Position numbers and translations under genes: made by a program. A stretch of 64,000 bases of DNA, taken from Mesorhizobium sp. M3A.F.Ca.ET.080.04.2.1. GTDB taxonomy: Bacteria; Pseudomonadota; Alphaproteobacteria; Rhizobiales; Rhizobiaceae. The notes beneath the pieces were generated by a model. It was not told the DNA's origin. It did no database searches and saw only the letters and a list, made by a program, of their open reading frames with translations. Shown here piece by piece: positions 25,330 to 33,979 of this stretch. The stretch lies in NCBI RefSeq assembly GCF_003952525.1, contig NZ_CP034451.1, positions 4,402,001 to 4,466,000 of the forward strand, read 5' to 3'. The stretch's first letter is position 1. Each line of letters begins with the position of its first letter.

Positions 25330-25352
25330 ATTGAAATTATACCAGCAATCAA
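25323..25352. promoter_or_regulatory. Small RNA promoter with overlapping LysR-type palindrome
   Basis: The minus strand reads TGGTATAAT (25344-25336), an exact extended -10. The same region contains the inverted repeat TTGAAATT...AATCAA, centred on the -10, which suits a LysR-type operator controlling both the sRNA and the divergent regulator gene. Operator function is inferred. Confidence 0.55.
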
Positions 25353-25373
25353 ATTTCCTTATGATGATCCTTC

Positions 25374-26249
25374 ATGAAGCCGACCCTCGACAGCGACCTT
25401 CTCCGCACCTTCGTGGCGGTGGCCGAGACCGGCAATTTCACCCGGGCCGCCGAAAAGGCAGGCCGCACCCAGTCGGCGGTCTCCATGCAGATGAAGAAGC
25501 TGGAGGACCTGGTCGGCGACAGCCTGTTCGAGCGGGGCTCGCGCGGCGTGGCGCTGACGCGCCGCGGCGGCGAGCTGATTGCCAATGCCCGCCGGATCGT
25601 CTCGCTGCTCGACGAAACGGCGGCATCTCTGGTGGCGCCGCCTCTCGGCGGGCTGGTGCGCATCGGAATCCCGGCCGAGTACGGGCGGTCTATCCTGTCG
25701 CGGGCGCTCGGCGAATTCGCCAAACGGCATCCGCGCGTGGAAGTCACGGTGCGCTACGCCCACTCGGCCTCACAGGTGAAAGCCCTGGGGGCGGGCGAAC
25801 TCGATCTGGCGGTCGTGTTCGAATGGGAAGGCTTTTCCGGCGGCGAGGTGCTGATGCACGATCCGACGGTGTGGGTGACCTCGACACTGCATCACATGCA
25901 TGAGGAGCGGCCGGTGCCGATCGCGCTCTACAGCCGTGACGGCTGGTGCCGGGACTTCGCGATCAAATCGCTGCAGCAGCGCGGACTGGATTACCGCGTG
26001 GCCTATACCAGCGACACCAACGGCGGCTTGGCGCTTGCAGTCACCTCGGGGCTCGCCATTGCGCCGATCTCGCGCAGCAACATTCCCGCGGAATGCCGCG
26101 AGCTGACATCCGCCGACGGCTTCGGCGATATCGATTCCTCGAACGTCGTGCTGCGTCGCAATCCGCTGGCGACCGGCGAAGCGATCGACGGCATGGAGTA
26201 CGCCATCCGCGACGCCTTCATGCTGACCCGGCAGGCGCGTGCGGAATGA
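25374..26249 (+). CDS. LysR-family regulator divergent from the sRNA (LsrB/VtlR-like candidate)
   Basis: A 291-residue LysR-type transcription factor. The winged helix-turn-helix occupies about residues 5-64 (FVAVAETGNFTRAAEKAGRTQSAVSMQMKKLE is the HTH span) and a periplasmic-binding-like effector domain follows from about residue 93. Two cysteines, C192 (DGWCRDF) and C241 (PAECREL), lie in the effector domain; LsrB of Sinorhizobium senses redox through cysteines. Position beside an AbcR-like sRNA matches lsrB/vtlR, which activate abcR in rhizobia and Brucella. The match is by neighbourhood and cannot be confirmed without alignment. Confidence 0.88.
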   Translation: MKPTLDSDLLRTFVAVAETGNFTRAAEKAGRTQSAVSMQMKKLEDLVGDSLFERGSRGVALTRRGGELIANARRIVSLLDETAASLVAPPLGGLVRIGIPAEYGRSILSRALGEFAKRHPRVEVTVRYAHSASQVKALGAGELDLAVVFEWEGFSGGEVLMHDPTVWVTSTLHHMHEERPVPIALYSRDGWCRDFAIKSLQQRGLDYRVAYTSDTNGGLALAVTSGLAIAPISRSNIPAECRELTSADGFGDIDSSNVVLRRNPLATGEAIDGMEYAIRDAFMLTRQARAE

Positions 26250-26275
26250 TCTTTGACGAGCAAGCCTGGCCCGGC

Positions 26276-26878
26276 TCAGTCGGGCGGGCCGCTCTCCATC
26301 TGCTTCAGCCAGCGTATGGCATCGTCCAGCCGGTCGTCGCCCCAGAACAGCTCGCCGTCGACGACGAAGCTTGGCGATCCGAAAATGCCGAGCGCCTTGG
26401 CCTGTTCGGTCGCCCTCGCCAGATCGGCCTTGGCGGCATCGCTGTCGGCTTGCCGAAGGATCGGCTCCGGCTTCTGGCCGGCCTTCTCGATGCTTGCCGA
26501 AATGTTCGGCTCGCTGCCCGCCGGTTCGTCCATCTCGAACCAGCGCCGGTAGCTTTCCCGCGCATAGGCCTCGCACCAGCCGTCACGCGCGGCAATGAGA
26601 GCGACGCGATTGGCGCGCTCCAGCTCGGCCAGCGGATAGGGCGCCGGCAGGCGCGGCGCCATCCTGTACATCGCCGCACGGCGTTCGATATCCCGCCACA
26701 TATAGGCGGCCTTGGCCGGTTTGGTGGCGAAGGGGATGTTGTCCATCTCGATCATGATGGCGCGCACGTTGAAGGGGCGCCAGCGGAACTGAACATGCGC
26801 CTCCGCCCCGACCTCTGCCAGCCGCATCACCGAGAGATAGGTGTAGGTGCTGCCGATGGAAAACCAGAAGTCGATCAT
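26276..26878 (-). CDS. HCCA isomerase / DsbA-fold family protein
   Basis: A 200-residue thioredoxin-fold protein of the 2-hydroxychromene-2-carboxylate isomerase (kappa-class GST) family. FWFSIGSTYTYLS at the N-terminus carries the glutathione-binding serine where DsbA has its CXXC. GIFGSPSFVVDGELFWGDDRL near the C-terminus contains the cis-proline (SP) and the family's end motif. Members isomerise aromatic intermediates or act as GSH-dependent oxidoreductases; the substrate here is unknown. It converges on the LysR gene with a 26-bp gap. Confidence 0.88.
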   Translation of the reverse strand: MIDFWFSIGSTYTYLSVMRLAEVGAEAHVQFRWRPFNVRAIMIEMDNIPFATKPAKAAYMWRDIERRAAMYRMAPRLPAPYPLAELERANRVALIAARDGWCEAYARESYRRWFEMDEPAGSEPNISASIEKAGQKPEPILRQADSDAAKADLARATEQAKALGIFGSPSFVVDGELFWGDDRLDDAIRWLKQMESGPPD

Positions 26879-26953
26879 CGCCCGTGATCCTCCGACCTGA
26901 AGATAGCGGCACCGGGATTGGCCGGCAATCTTTCAGCGAAACGGTCCGGACGG

Positions 26954-29542
26954 CTACTTCAGTTCCAGCAGCCGTTCGAGATAGCTGCGCTCGATATCGG
27001 GGCTCAGCGCGTTGCCGAGCCGCTTGCGGATCGCTTCGAGGATCTGGCGCGCGCGCTGCACGTCGATCTCGTCCGGCACCTTGACCGAGTTGCCGTCGTC
27101 CGGACCCTTCGTTGCGCGCGGCCGGCCCAGGGGATCGCGGTCAGCGTCCTGCTGGCGTCCGCCCTGCTCGCTGCCGCCCTGGTCGCCCTGCATGGCCTGC
27201 ATCTGCTTCATCATGTCCTTGGCGCCGCGACGCAGCGCTTCCAGCGCCCGGCCCTGGTGACCGACCGCCTGGTCGCCGTCGCCCTCGCCAAGCGACTGCT
27301 CGGCATCGCCCATGGATTTGCCGGCCTCGCCGAAGCCTTCATTGGGCTGCATGCCCAAGCCTTCGAGGCCCTTCTTCAACTGCTCGAGATCGCTCTGCAA
27401 CTGGCCCTGGCCCTCCTGCAACTGCTTGAGGGCATCGGCCAGATCCTGCGGCGACATGCCGGGTCGGCCGAGCGGATCGCGGTCCTCGCCGGGGCCAGGC
27501 CTCTGGCCATCCTGCTGCTGGCCCGGCTCGCCATCTTCACCAAACTGCTGTTCGCCATTCTGGCCACGCTGGCCGCGCTGCATCTGGTCGAGACGGAAGG
27601 TGTCGTTCATCATCTCCTGCTGGCGCCGCATGATCTCGCCCAGCTTGTCCATTTGCTGGCGCATCTCGCTGTCCTGCTCGCCGCCTTGCTGCTGGCGGCC
27701 GGCCTGCAGATTGTTCATCATGTCCTGCAGCTCGGACAGAAGCTGCTGGGCGCGGTCGCGGTCGCCGGATTTCGCCAGGTTCTCGATCTCGTCCATCATG
27801 CGGTCGATGTCGCTCTGGCGCAGCTCGCGGCCGTTCTGCTGCATCTGCGGCGCGTTCGGATTCTGCTGCGCGCGCTGGGCGAACTCCTGCAGGAATTCGT
27901 TCATCGCCTCGCGCAGTTCCTTCATCGCCTTCTCGAGCTCTTCGTCGCTGGCGCCGTTCTTGATGGCGTCCTGCAGCGCCTGCTGCGCCTGGCGCAGCCG
28001 CCGCTCGGCCGCGGACAGGTTGCCTTCCTCGATACCGAGGGCGATTTCCCAGAGATAGGACACTTCGTTGCGCAACTGATCGTCGGTCTCCGACAGCTTC
28101 AGGCGGCTCATCGCGCTCATGATGGCGAGATAGTGCGACATGTTGTCGAAGGTGTCTTCAGGACGCAGCGTGATGGCGTCCATCAGGTCGAGCACCCGCG
28201 GCTTGGCGTTGGCGTCCAGCCCAAGCAGCTGGCGCTGCTCGATCACCGCGCGCGCCAGCGGGTTGGAGAAGGGCCGCTGCGGCAGCACCAAAGTCTTGGT
28301 TTCGCTGGTCGCGGTGTGGCCGGCATCATCGGTGGCGGTGAGCGTCAGCTTGACGGTGCGGCCGGCCCAGACGTGCTCCGTCAGGTCCTTGGTCGTCTTG
28401 GCGGCATTGCCCTTGCCGCCGCGCCGAGGCAGCGTCAGCGGCATGTCCGGCGGTCCATAGAGCGGATGGGCCTTGGCAGTTGGCGAATCCGCCAGCTCGA
28501 AAATGGCCTGAGCGGAGGCCGCGCCATAATCGTCGTCGATCTGGTAATTGACCTCGAGAGCGCCGTTCACGGCGCGCTTCGGATCGCCGACGAAGCGGAT
28601 CGTCGGAGGCTTGTCCGGAGTGACCGCAAAGGCCCAGTGGCCGAGATGGCTTTCACCGGAACTCAGCGTCAGCGTGCCGTCCGAGTCCAGCTTGCCGGTG
28701 AACTGGCGGATCTTGGGCGCCGTCTGACCGGCGACCGGCTGAGAGGCCTTGGGCGCGGCCGCTTCGATGGCGCGGGCATTGCCCTTCGTGTCCGCATAGC
28801 TCAGCGTCTCCTCGCCGGAGCCGCCGGTGACGCGCAGCGAGACATCGCTGCCTTGCGGCACGACGAAGGTGGAGGCGGCCTGATTGGCATCGGCGGTCAG
28901 GAACAGCGGCGCCTTGCCGGTATAGGGAGGCGGCGTCACCCAGGCGTCGATGCGCGGCGGCACCGCATCATGCGCGGCGCGGGCCACAAAGCCATCGCTC
29001 AGCCTGCCGCCGGATGGGCCGAAGGAGAAGGCAAAGGCGGTGACGACCAGAAGCCCGGCCAAGGCGCGCAAACCCCAACGGTCGTATTCCGGCACGCGGG
29101 TGCGCGGACTATCGGCGCCAAGGCTACCCAGGCGCTCCGCCATGCGCCTTTGATGCTCGCGCCACAGCGCCTGCGAAAACAGGCTGCCGGCGCCGCTCGG
29201 CCGGTCCGTCTGCACTTGAACCGGGCTGTGCTGCAACTGGTTTGCCACCTCGATGCGGCGGTCGATCTCGGGGGCGGAGGGCAGGCGGAAAAGACGCAGC
29301 GGAAAAAGCGCCGCGAGAGCTGCCGCACCGAACAGAACCAGGAGGGCGAGCCGCGCCGCGTCGGGCAGGCGGGGAAACAGGCCGAACCAGGAAATGCTGA
29401 GGAACAGGCCGGCGACAATCGCCAGCGGCAGAAGCAGCGGCCAGCCGCGCTCGAAGATCATCGAGGTCCGCGTCGCCAGCCGGCTGAGCGCCAGACGCCC
29501 GGCCAGGCCGCGTTCGCCGCTGGAGATGGGTCGTTCCGTCAT
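26954..29542 (-). CDS. TIGR02302 / DUF4175 membrane protein
   Basis: An 862-residue protein with two N-terminal transmembrane helices (about 34-53 and 62-81), a third near 152-170, a long beta-rich extracytoplasmic region, and a helical, Gln/Gly/Met-rich C-terminal third with probable coiled coils (MRQQMDKLGEIMRRQQEMM). The octapeptide DRDPLGRP occurs twice in the C-terminal part. TIGR02302/DUF4175 proteins are large alphaproteobacterial proteins of unknown function. The opposite strand is open for 954 codons across this gene, which is a composition effect. Confidence 0.88.
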   Translation of the reverse strand: MTERPISSGERGLAGRLALSRLATRTSMIFERGWPLLLPLAIVAGLFLSISWFGLFPRLPDAARLALLVLFGAAALAALFPLRLFRLPSAPEIDRRIEVANQLQHSPVQVQTDRPSGAGSLFSQALWREHQRRMAERLGSLGADSPRTRVPEYDRWGLRALAGLLVVTAFAFSFGPSGGRLSDGFVARAAHDAVPPRIDAWVTPPPYTGKAPLFLTADANQAASTFVVPQGSDVSLRVTGGSGEETLSYADTKGNARAIEAAAPKASQPVAGQTAPKIRQFTGKLDSDGTLTLSSGESHLGHWAFAVTPDKPPTIRFVGDPKRAVNGALEVNYQIDDDYGAASAQAIFELADSPTAKAHPLYGPPDMPLTLPRRGGKGNAAKTTKDLTEHVWAGRTVKLTLTATDDAGHTATSETKTLVLPQRPFSNPLARAVIEQRQLLGLDANAKPRVLDLMDAITLRPEDTFDNMSHYLAIMSAMSRLKLSETDDQLRNEVSYLWEIALGIEEGNLSAAERRLRQAQQALQDAIKNGASDEELEKAMKELREAMNEFLQEFAQRAQQNPNAPQMQQNGRELRQSDIDRMMDEIENLAKSGDRDRAQQLLSELQDMMNNLQAGRQQQGGEQDSEMRQQMDKLGEIMRRQQEMMNDTFRLDQMQRGQRGQNGEQQFGEDGEPGQQQDGQRPGPGEDRDPLGRPGMSPQDLADALKQLQEGQGQLQSDLEQLKKGLEGLGMQPNEGFGEAGKSMGDAEQSLGEGDGDQAVGHQGRALEALRRGAKDMMKQMQAMQGDQGGSEQGGRQQDADRDPLGRPRATKGPDDGNSVKVPDEIDVQRARQILEAIRKRLGNALSPDIERSYLERLLELK

Positions 29543-29657
29543 CGGCCCTTCCTGGCCGGGCGAGATGGCCCGGACCTCATGGTCAGAAGGATACCACCAA
29601 ACACGGCGAAGGCGAGGCGGGTTCCAAAATTCGTGAAGAGCTTACCCCGGCCTGTGG

Positions 29658-30596
29658 TCAGAAATTCGCGGGGTTGGTGTTGGAGCCGCACACCAGAACG
29701 GCGACTTTCTCACCTGACGCCGGCGCATAGCGCCCGGAAAGCAGCGCCGCGAAGGCCGCCGCACCGCCGGGCTCGGCGATGATTCGCGCACGATCCCAGA
29801 GCGCTTTCTGCGCTGCGACGATGTCGTCGTCGCTGACCAGGATCGCCCGTTCGACGAAGGCCTCGGCGATCGGAAACATCATCTCGCCGACGCGCTTGGC
29901 TGCCAGCGAGTCGGCGGCGACGCCCTCGGCCGGGGCATCGACCGGGCGGCCGGCCTCGAAGGCCTTATAAAGCGTCGGCGCACCCTCAGGCTCGATAGCG
30001 ACGATACGGATGCGACCGGAGAACCAGGCGGCAATGCCGCCGATCAGGCCGCCGCCGCCGACGGCGACCAGCAGCGTGTCGATCTCGGGCAGGTCAGCTT
30101 CGATCTCGAGGCCGAGCGTGCCCTGGCCGAGCAGTGTTTCTTCCTGGTTGAAGGCATGAATCTGCAAGGCACCGGTCTTTTCGGCGAAAGCCTCGCTGGC
30201 GACGAGCGCCTCGGCATAGCGCGCGCCGCCGACAACCAGTTCGGCGCCATAGCCGCGGATGCGCTCGCGCTTGGCCGGCGGGCTCACTTCCGGCACGAAG
30301 ATGGTGGCCTTGTGCGCCAGCTTCATGGCTGCATAAGCGACCGCTGCACCATGATTACCTCCGGACGCCGCGACGACGCCGGCCGCCGGAACCGGGCGCT
30401 CGAGCAGATTGGTGAAAGCGCCGCGGGCCTTGAACGAGCCGGAATGCTGCAGGCATTCGAGCTTGAGGGCGACCGGGAAGGCCGGCCGGCTGAAATCCGC
30501 CATGTCGACGCGCATCACCGGGGTGTGGCGCACATAAGGCCGGATACGCGGTTCGACGGCCGCGATCCCTTCGCGCGTGATCTTGCTGTTCGACAT
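29658..30596 (-). CDS. Threonine/serine dehydratase, PLP-dependent, short form
   Basis: A 312-residue fold-type II PLP enzyme. HSGSFKARGA carries the Schiff-base lysine K56, SGGNHGAAVAYAA is the substrate loop and VGGGGLIGG binds the PLP phosphate. It lacks the C-terminal ACT-type regulatory domain of biosynthetic IlvA, so it is the short catabolic type (threonine dehydratase or serine/threonine racemase-like). Which amino acid it prefers cannot be read. It follows lysA on the same strand by 57 bp. Confidence 0.88.
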   Translation of the reverse strand: MSNSKITREGIAAVEPRIRPYVRHTPVMRVDMADFSRPAFPVALKLECLQHSGSFKARGAFTNLLERPVPAAGVVAASGGNHGAAVAYAAMKLAHKATIFVPEVSPPAKRERIRGYGAELVVGGARYAEALVASEAFAEKTGALQIHAFNQEETLLGQGTLGLEIEADLPEIDTLLVAVGGGGLIGGIAAWFSGRIRIVAIEPEGAPTLYKAFEAGRPVDAPAEGVAADSLAAKRVGEMMFPIAEAFVERAILVSDDDIVAAQKALWDRARIIAEPGGAAAFAALLSGRYAPASGEKVAVLVCGSNTNPANF

Positions 30597-30653
30597 GCAT
30601 GGCTCCTCGGATGGACGTCCGCCGCACGGACGGGACCGCCCGGCAAATATGAC

Positions 30654-31922
30654 CTATTTCAACCAGTCCGGCAGCGAATCCAGTCCGATCAGTTCGTCAT
30701 AGGTCTGGCGCGGCCGCACGACATGGAAGCGGTCGCCGTCGACCAGCACTTCGGGCACCAGGAGCCGGGAGTTGTAGGTGCCCGCCTGCACCGCGCCATA
30801 GGCGCCGGCGGTGGCGATGGCGATCAGGTCGCCGGACTTCAGCCTCGGCAGGTCGCGATCATGGCCGATGAAATCGCCGGTCTCGCAGACCGGGCCGACG
30901 ATATCGACGGTGAGGCGCGGCGTGGCCGGGGGCTGCTGCACCACCGGGCGGATGTCGTGGAAGGCGTCGTAGAGGGTCGGCCGGATCAGGTCGTTCATCG
31001 CGGCGTCGACGACGAGGAAGTTCTTGGCGTCGCCTTCCTTGAGGTAGATCACCTCGGAGACCAGGATGCCGGCATTGCCGACAATCAGCCGGCCGGGCTC
31101 GAACATCACCTTCAGGCCGAGCTTGGCGACGTGCTTGCGCACGATCTCGGCATAGGCGTCGGGCAGCGGCGGCGGGCTGTTGTCGACACGGTATGGGATG
31201 CCGAGGCCGCCGCCGAGGTCGACATGCTCGATCGCATGACCGTCGGCGCGCAGCGTCCCGACCAGTTCGACCAGCAGCGCGAAGGCATCGTCGAAGGGCT
31301 GCAGTTCGGTGATCTGGCTGCCGATATGGGTGTCGATGCCGGTGATCCTGATGCCCGGCAGTTCGGCCGCACGCGCATAGACCTGCCGTGCCCGCTGCCA
31401 GGGAATACCGAACTTGTTCTCGGCCTTGCCGGTGGAGATCTTCTTATGGGTCTTGGCGTCGACATCCGGATTGATGCGCAGCGAGACCGGCGCCACCTTG
31501 CCGAGCGCTACGGCGCGGTCCGAAAGCAGCTCCAACTCCGGCTCGGACTCGACGTTGAAACAGAGGATGCCGGCGGCGAGTGCGAAGTCCATTTCGCGCG
31601 CGGTCTTGCCGACGCCTGAAAACAGGATCTTGCTTGCCGGGATGCCGGCGGCCAATGCGCGGCGCAATTCGCCTTCCGAGACGACGTCGGCGCCGGCGCC
31701 CAGCCTGGCGAGCGTCTTCAGCACGGCCTGATTGGAGTTGGCCTTCATGGCGTAGCAGACCAGCGCGTCGAGGCCGGCAAAAGCCTGCTTGAAGACGCGG
31801 AAATGCCTGGTAAGCGTCGCCGTCGAATAGCAGTAGAAGGGCGTGCCGATCTCGACCGCGATGTCCGAGATCGCGACATCTTCGGCGTGCAGAACGCCGT
31901 CACGGTAGTCGAAATGGTTCAC
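30654..31922 (-). CDS. lysA: Diaminopimelate decarboxylase
   Basis: A 422-residue fold-type III PLP decarboxylase making L-lysine from meso-diaminopimelate. YAMKAN carries the PLP lysine K60, GIDTHIGSQ and GGGLGIPY bind the phosphate, EPGR and VVDAAMNDLIRP are conserved, and VGPVCETGDF carries the catalytic cysteine contributed across the dimer. The start is a GTG at 31922 (reading NHFDYRDG); the open frame upstream lacks resemblance. It is the last gene of an argH - orphan - lptM - lysA run on this strand. Confidence 0.95.
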   Translation of the reverse strand: MNHFDYRDGVLHAEDVAISDIAVEIGTPFYCYSTATLTRHFRVFKQAFAGLDALVCYAMKANSNQAVLKTLARLGAGADVVSEGELRRALAAGIPASKILFSGVGKTAREMDFALAAGILCFNVESEPELELLSDRAVALGKVAPVSLRINPDVDAKTHKKISTGKAENKFGIPWQRARQVYARAAELPGIRITGIDTHIGSQITELQPFDDAFALLVELVGTLRADGHAIEHVDLGGGLGIPYRVDNSPPPLPDAYAEIVRKHVAKLGLKVMFEPGRLIVGNAGILVSEVIYLKEGDAKNFLVVDAAMNDLIRPTLYDAFHDIRPVVQQPPATPRLTVDIVGPVCETGDFIGHDRDLPRLKSGDLIAIATAGAYGAVQAGTYNSRLLVPEVLVDGDRFHVVRPRQTYDELIGLDSLPDWLK

Positions 31923-31974
31923 GAGAGTATTCCGGTCAGTTGGAGCGCGATGAGATCGAGCGATCTCCTCGGCT

Positions 31975-32181
31975 CTAGAGCAAGGGATCGAGGATGAACT
32001 TCTTGTCCTTGACCGGTTTTTCCGGCTCGGGCGGCAGCGGCTGCTTTTCCCGCTCCGCATCCTTGCGCGCCTGCTCGGCCGCTTCATACGGGGTGTCGAG
32101 GCCGCTTTTCCTGCCGCAGGCCGTGACGGTGACAACCGCTGCCAGCAACGCGAGCGTCACCAAAATCCTGCTTCCGGTCAT
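31975..32181 (-). CDS. lptM: LptM-like small lipoprotein
   Basis: A 68-residue lipoprotein: a hydrophobic signal with lipobox VTACG (lipidated C22), then a short charged, proline-rich tail. LptM assists disulphide maturation of the LPS translocon LptD in E. coli, where it mimics lipopolysaccharide. In alphaproteobacteria similar small lipoproteins lie between argH and lysA, as here. The ATG at 32181 places the lipobox correctly. A small hairpin (GAGATCG/CGATCTC at 31952-31967) follows the stop. Confidence 0.82.
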   Translation of the reverse strand: MTGSRILVTLALLAAVVTVTACGRKSGLDTPYEAAEQARKDAEREKQPLPPEPEKPVKDKKFILDPLL

Positions 32182-32268
32182 CGATCCATCCGTTCCAAAC
32201 TGTCTTTCTTGTGCTGCCGCTTTTAGCCGAGTTCTGAGCGCAATGCATCCTGGCAAAATCAGGCCTCG

Positions 32269-32532
32269 TTATTCATCCAGCCGGTGAATGTACACGCCAA
32301 ACTCAGACGTGGCGGAAAAGTGAAAACTCCCGGCGCTTTTGGGACCTATGCCGAAGCCGTCGTTAGCCTTCTCATCAGCAACCGCTAGGATAAGCTCTGC
32401 GAGAAGATGCAACGCCCGCGCGGACCCTTGTATGAGGATCTTTGTATCGCCACCGTCGGTGTCGGGGAGAACGGCCAGACTCAGGTTGGACTTTTGGCCG
32501 CTGTAGCGTTTGAAAATCTCGTCGGTTTGCAT
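32269..32532 (-). CDS. Imm32-like small protein, orphan in the argH-lysA operon
   Basis: An 87-residue protein. The pattern TKILIQGSARALHLLAELILAVA and the ending FGVYIHRLDE resemble the Imm32 immunity family (a strand, GxxxxL, a helix, then an IHL-type end). The start has a TGAGG ribosome-binding site overlapping its ATG, 11 bp after the argH stop codon. The base composition is visibly less GC-rich than argH or lysA, hinting at acquisition. No toxin gene lies nearby. The family assignment is by eye and tentative. Confidence 0.55.
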   Translation of the reverse strand: MQTDEIFKRYSGQKSNLSLAVLPDTDGGDTKILIQGSARALHLLAELILAVADEKANDGFGIGPKSAGSFHFSATSEFGVYIHRLDE

Positions 32533-32543
32533 CCCTCAGCCCT

Positions 32544-33944
32544 TCACGCCTTCGCCAGCCGCTTTTTCCAGTAGCGAATCTGCTTCCTCACTTCGGACGG
32601 CGCGGTGCCGCCGAAGCTGACGCGGCTCTTCACCGAATTCTGCACGGCAAGCACCGAAAAGATACCCTCGGTGATGCCGGGATGGATCGATTGCAGATCC
32701 TCCAGCGAGAGCTTCTCCAGGCCGACCTTCTTCTCCTCGGCGAGCGCCACGGCGCGACCGGTGACGTGATGGGCCTCGCGGAACGGCAGGCCGAGATTGC
32801 GCACCAGCCAGTCGGCAAGGTCGGTGGCGGTGGCATGGCCGGCGCCGGCCGCCTTCTTCATGGCGGCGGCGTTCACGGTCATGTCGCGCACCATGCCGGT
32901 TGTTGCAGCCAGCATCAGGTCGAGGGTCTCGGCGGCGTCGAAGACCGATTCCTTGTCTTCCTGCATGTCCTTGCCGTAGGTGAGCGGCATGCCCTTCATC
33001 ACCGTCAGCAGGCCGACGAGGTGGCCGTTGAGGCGGCCGGTCTTGCCGCGCACCAGTTCGGCGGCGTCCGGGTTCTTCTTCTGCGGCATGATCGAAGAGC
33101 CGGTGGAGAAGGAGTCCGACAGCCTGATGAAGCCGAATTGCGGCGTCGACCAGATGATGATCTCCTCGGCAAGCCGCGACAGGTGGGTGCCGCAGATCGC
33201 GGCGAGCGACAGGAATTCGAGCGCGAAGTCGCGGTCCGAGACGCTGTCGAGGGAATTGCGCATCGGCTCGCGGAAGCCCAGCGCCTTGGCAGTCATATGG
33301 CGGTCGATGACGAAGCTGGTGCCGGCAAGGGCGGCCGCGCCGAGCGGGCTTTCGTCCATGCGCTCGATGGCGTCCCGGGCACGCGAAAGATCGCGGCCGA
33401 ACATCTCGACATAGGCCATGCAGTGATGGCCGAAGGTCACCGGCTGCGCGGCCTGCATATGGGTGAAGCCCGGCATCACCGTTGCCGCATGTTCTTCGGC
33501 GCGCTCCAGGAAGGCGGCAATCAGGTCCTTCAGTGCCTGCAGGACGCGCTGGCATTCTTCCTTGACCCAGAGCCTGAGATCGACCGCCACCTGGTCGTTG
33601 CGCGAGCGAGCCGTGTGCAGGCGCCCGGCGGCCGGGCCGATCAGATCGGCGAGGCGCGCCTCGACATTCATGTGGATGTCCTCGAGCCGGGTCGAGAATT
33701 CGAATTGGCCGGCGTCGATCTCTTTCAGGATCGTGTTCAGGCCGTGAGCGATTTTTTCTTGATCGGCCGCGGAAATAATGCCCGTCTGCGCTAGCATCTC
33801 GCTATGGGCGATCGATCCGCGGATGTCCTGCGCATAGAGCTTGCGGTCGAACCCGATCGACGCGTTGATCGCTTCCATGATCGCGGCCGGACCCGAGGCA
33901 AAACGTCCGCCCCACATCTGGTTGCTGGCCTTCTTGTCGCTCAT
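32544..33944 (-). CDS. argH: Argininosuccinate lyase
   Basis: A 466-residue member of the fumarase/aspartase superfamily, cleaving argininosuccinate to arginine and fumarate. [13 protein letters not shown] is the first conserved region, [10 protein letters not shown] the second, and [12 protein letters not shown] the superfamily signature loop carrying the catalytic serine. Length and order of motifs are normal. It is divergent from tlpA with only 35 bp between start codons, so their promoters must overlap each other or the coding regions. Confidence 0.96.
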   Translation of the reverse strand: MSDKKASNQMWGGRFASGPAAIMEAINASIGFDRKLYAQDIRGSIAHSEMLAQTGIISAADQEKIAHGLNTILKEIDAGQFEFSTRLEDIHMNVEARLADLIGPAAGRLHTARSRNDQVAVDLRLWVKEECQRVLQALKDLIAAFLERAEEHAATVMPGFTHMQAAQPVTFGHHCMAYVEMFGRDLSRARDAIERMDESPLGAAALAGTSFVIDRHMTAKALGFREPMRNSLDSVSDRDFALEFLSLAAICGTHLSRLAEEIIIWSTPQFGFIRLSDSFSTGSSIMPQKKNPDAAELVRGKTGRLNGHLVGLLTVMKGMPLTYGKDMQEDKESVFDAAETLDLMLAATTGMVRDMTVNAAAMKKAAGAGHATATDLADWLVRNLGLPFREAHHVTGRAVALAEEKKVGLEKLSLEDLQSIHPGITEGIFSVLAVQNSVKSRVSFGGTAPSEVRKQIRYWKKRLAKA

Positions 33945-33979
33945 CGCTATAACCCGTGCTCCGGAACAGTTTTGAGAAA

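Noticed and set aside
25374..26249. Naming the LysR gene lsrB
   Set aside because: The case rests on neighbourhood and two cysteines whose positions do not fully match those reported for LsrB, so no symbol was given.
26918..29782. A 954-codon open frame on the plus strand opposite the TIGR02302 gene
   Set aside because: It mirrors a coding gene of high GC and biased codon use, its protein has no recognisable domain, and it runs through the downstream gene boundary. Antisense open frames of this kind are common in GC-rich DNA.
32269..32532. A toxin-antitoxin pair in the argH-lysA run
   Set aside because: Only one small gene is present and no toxin-like partner lies beside it; the immunity-like reading is kept as a tentative finding only.
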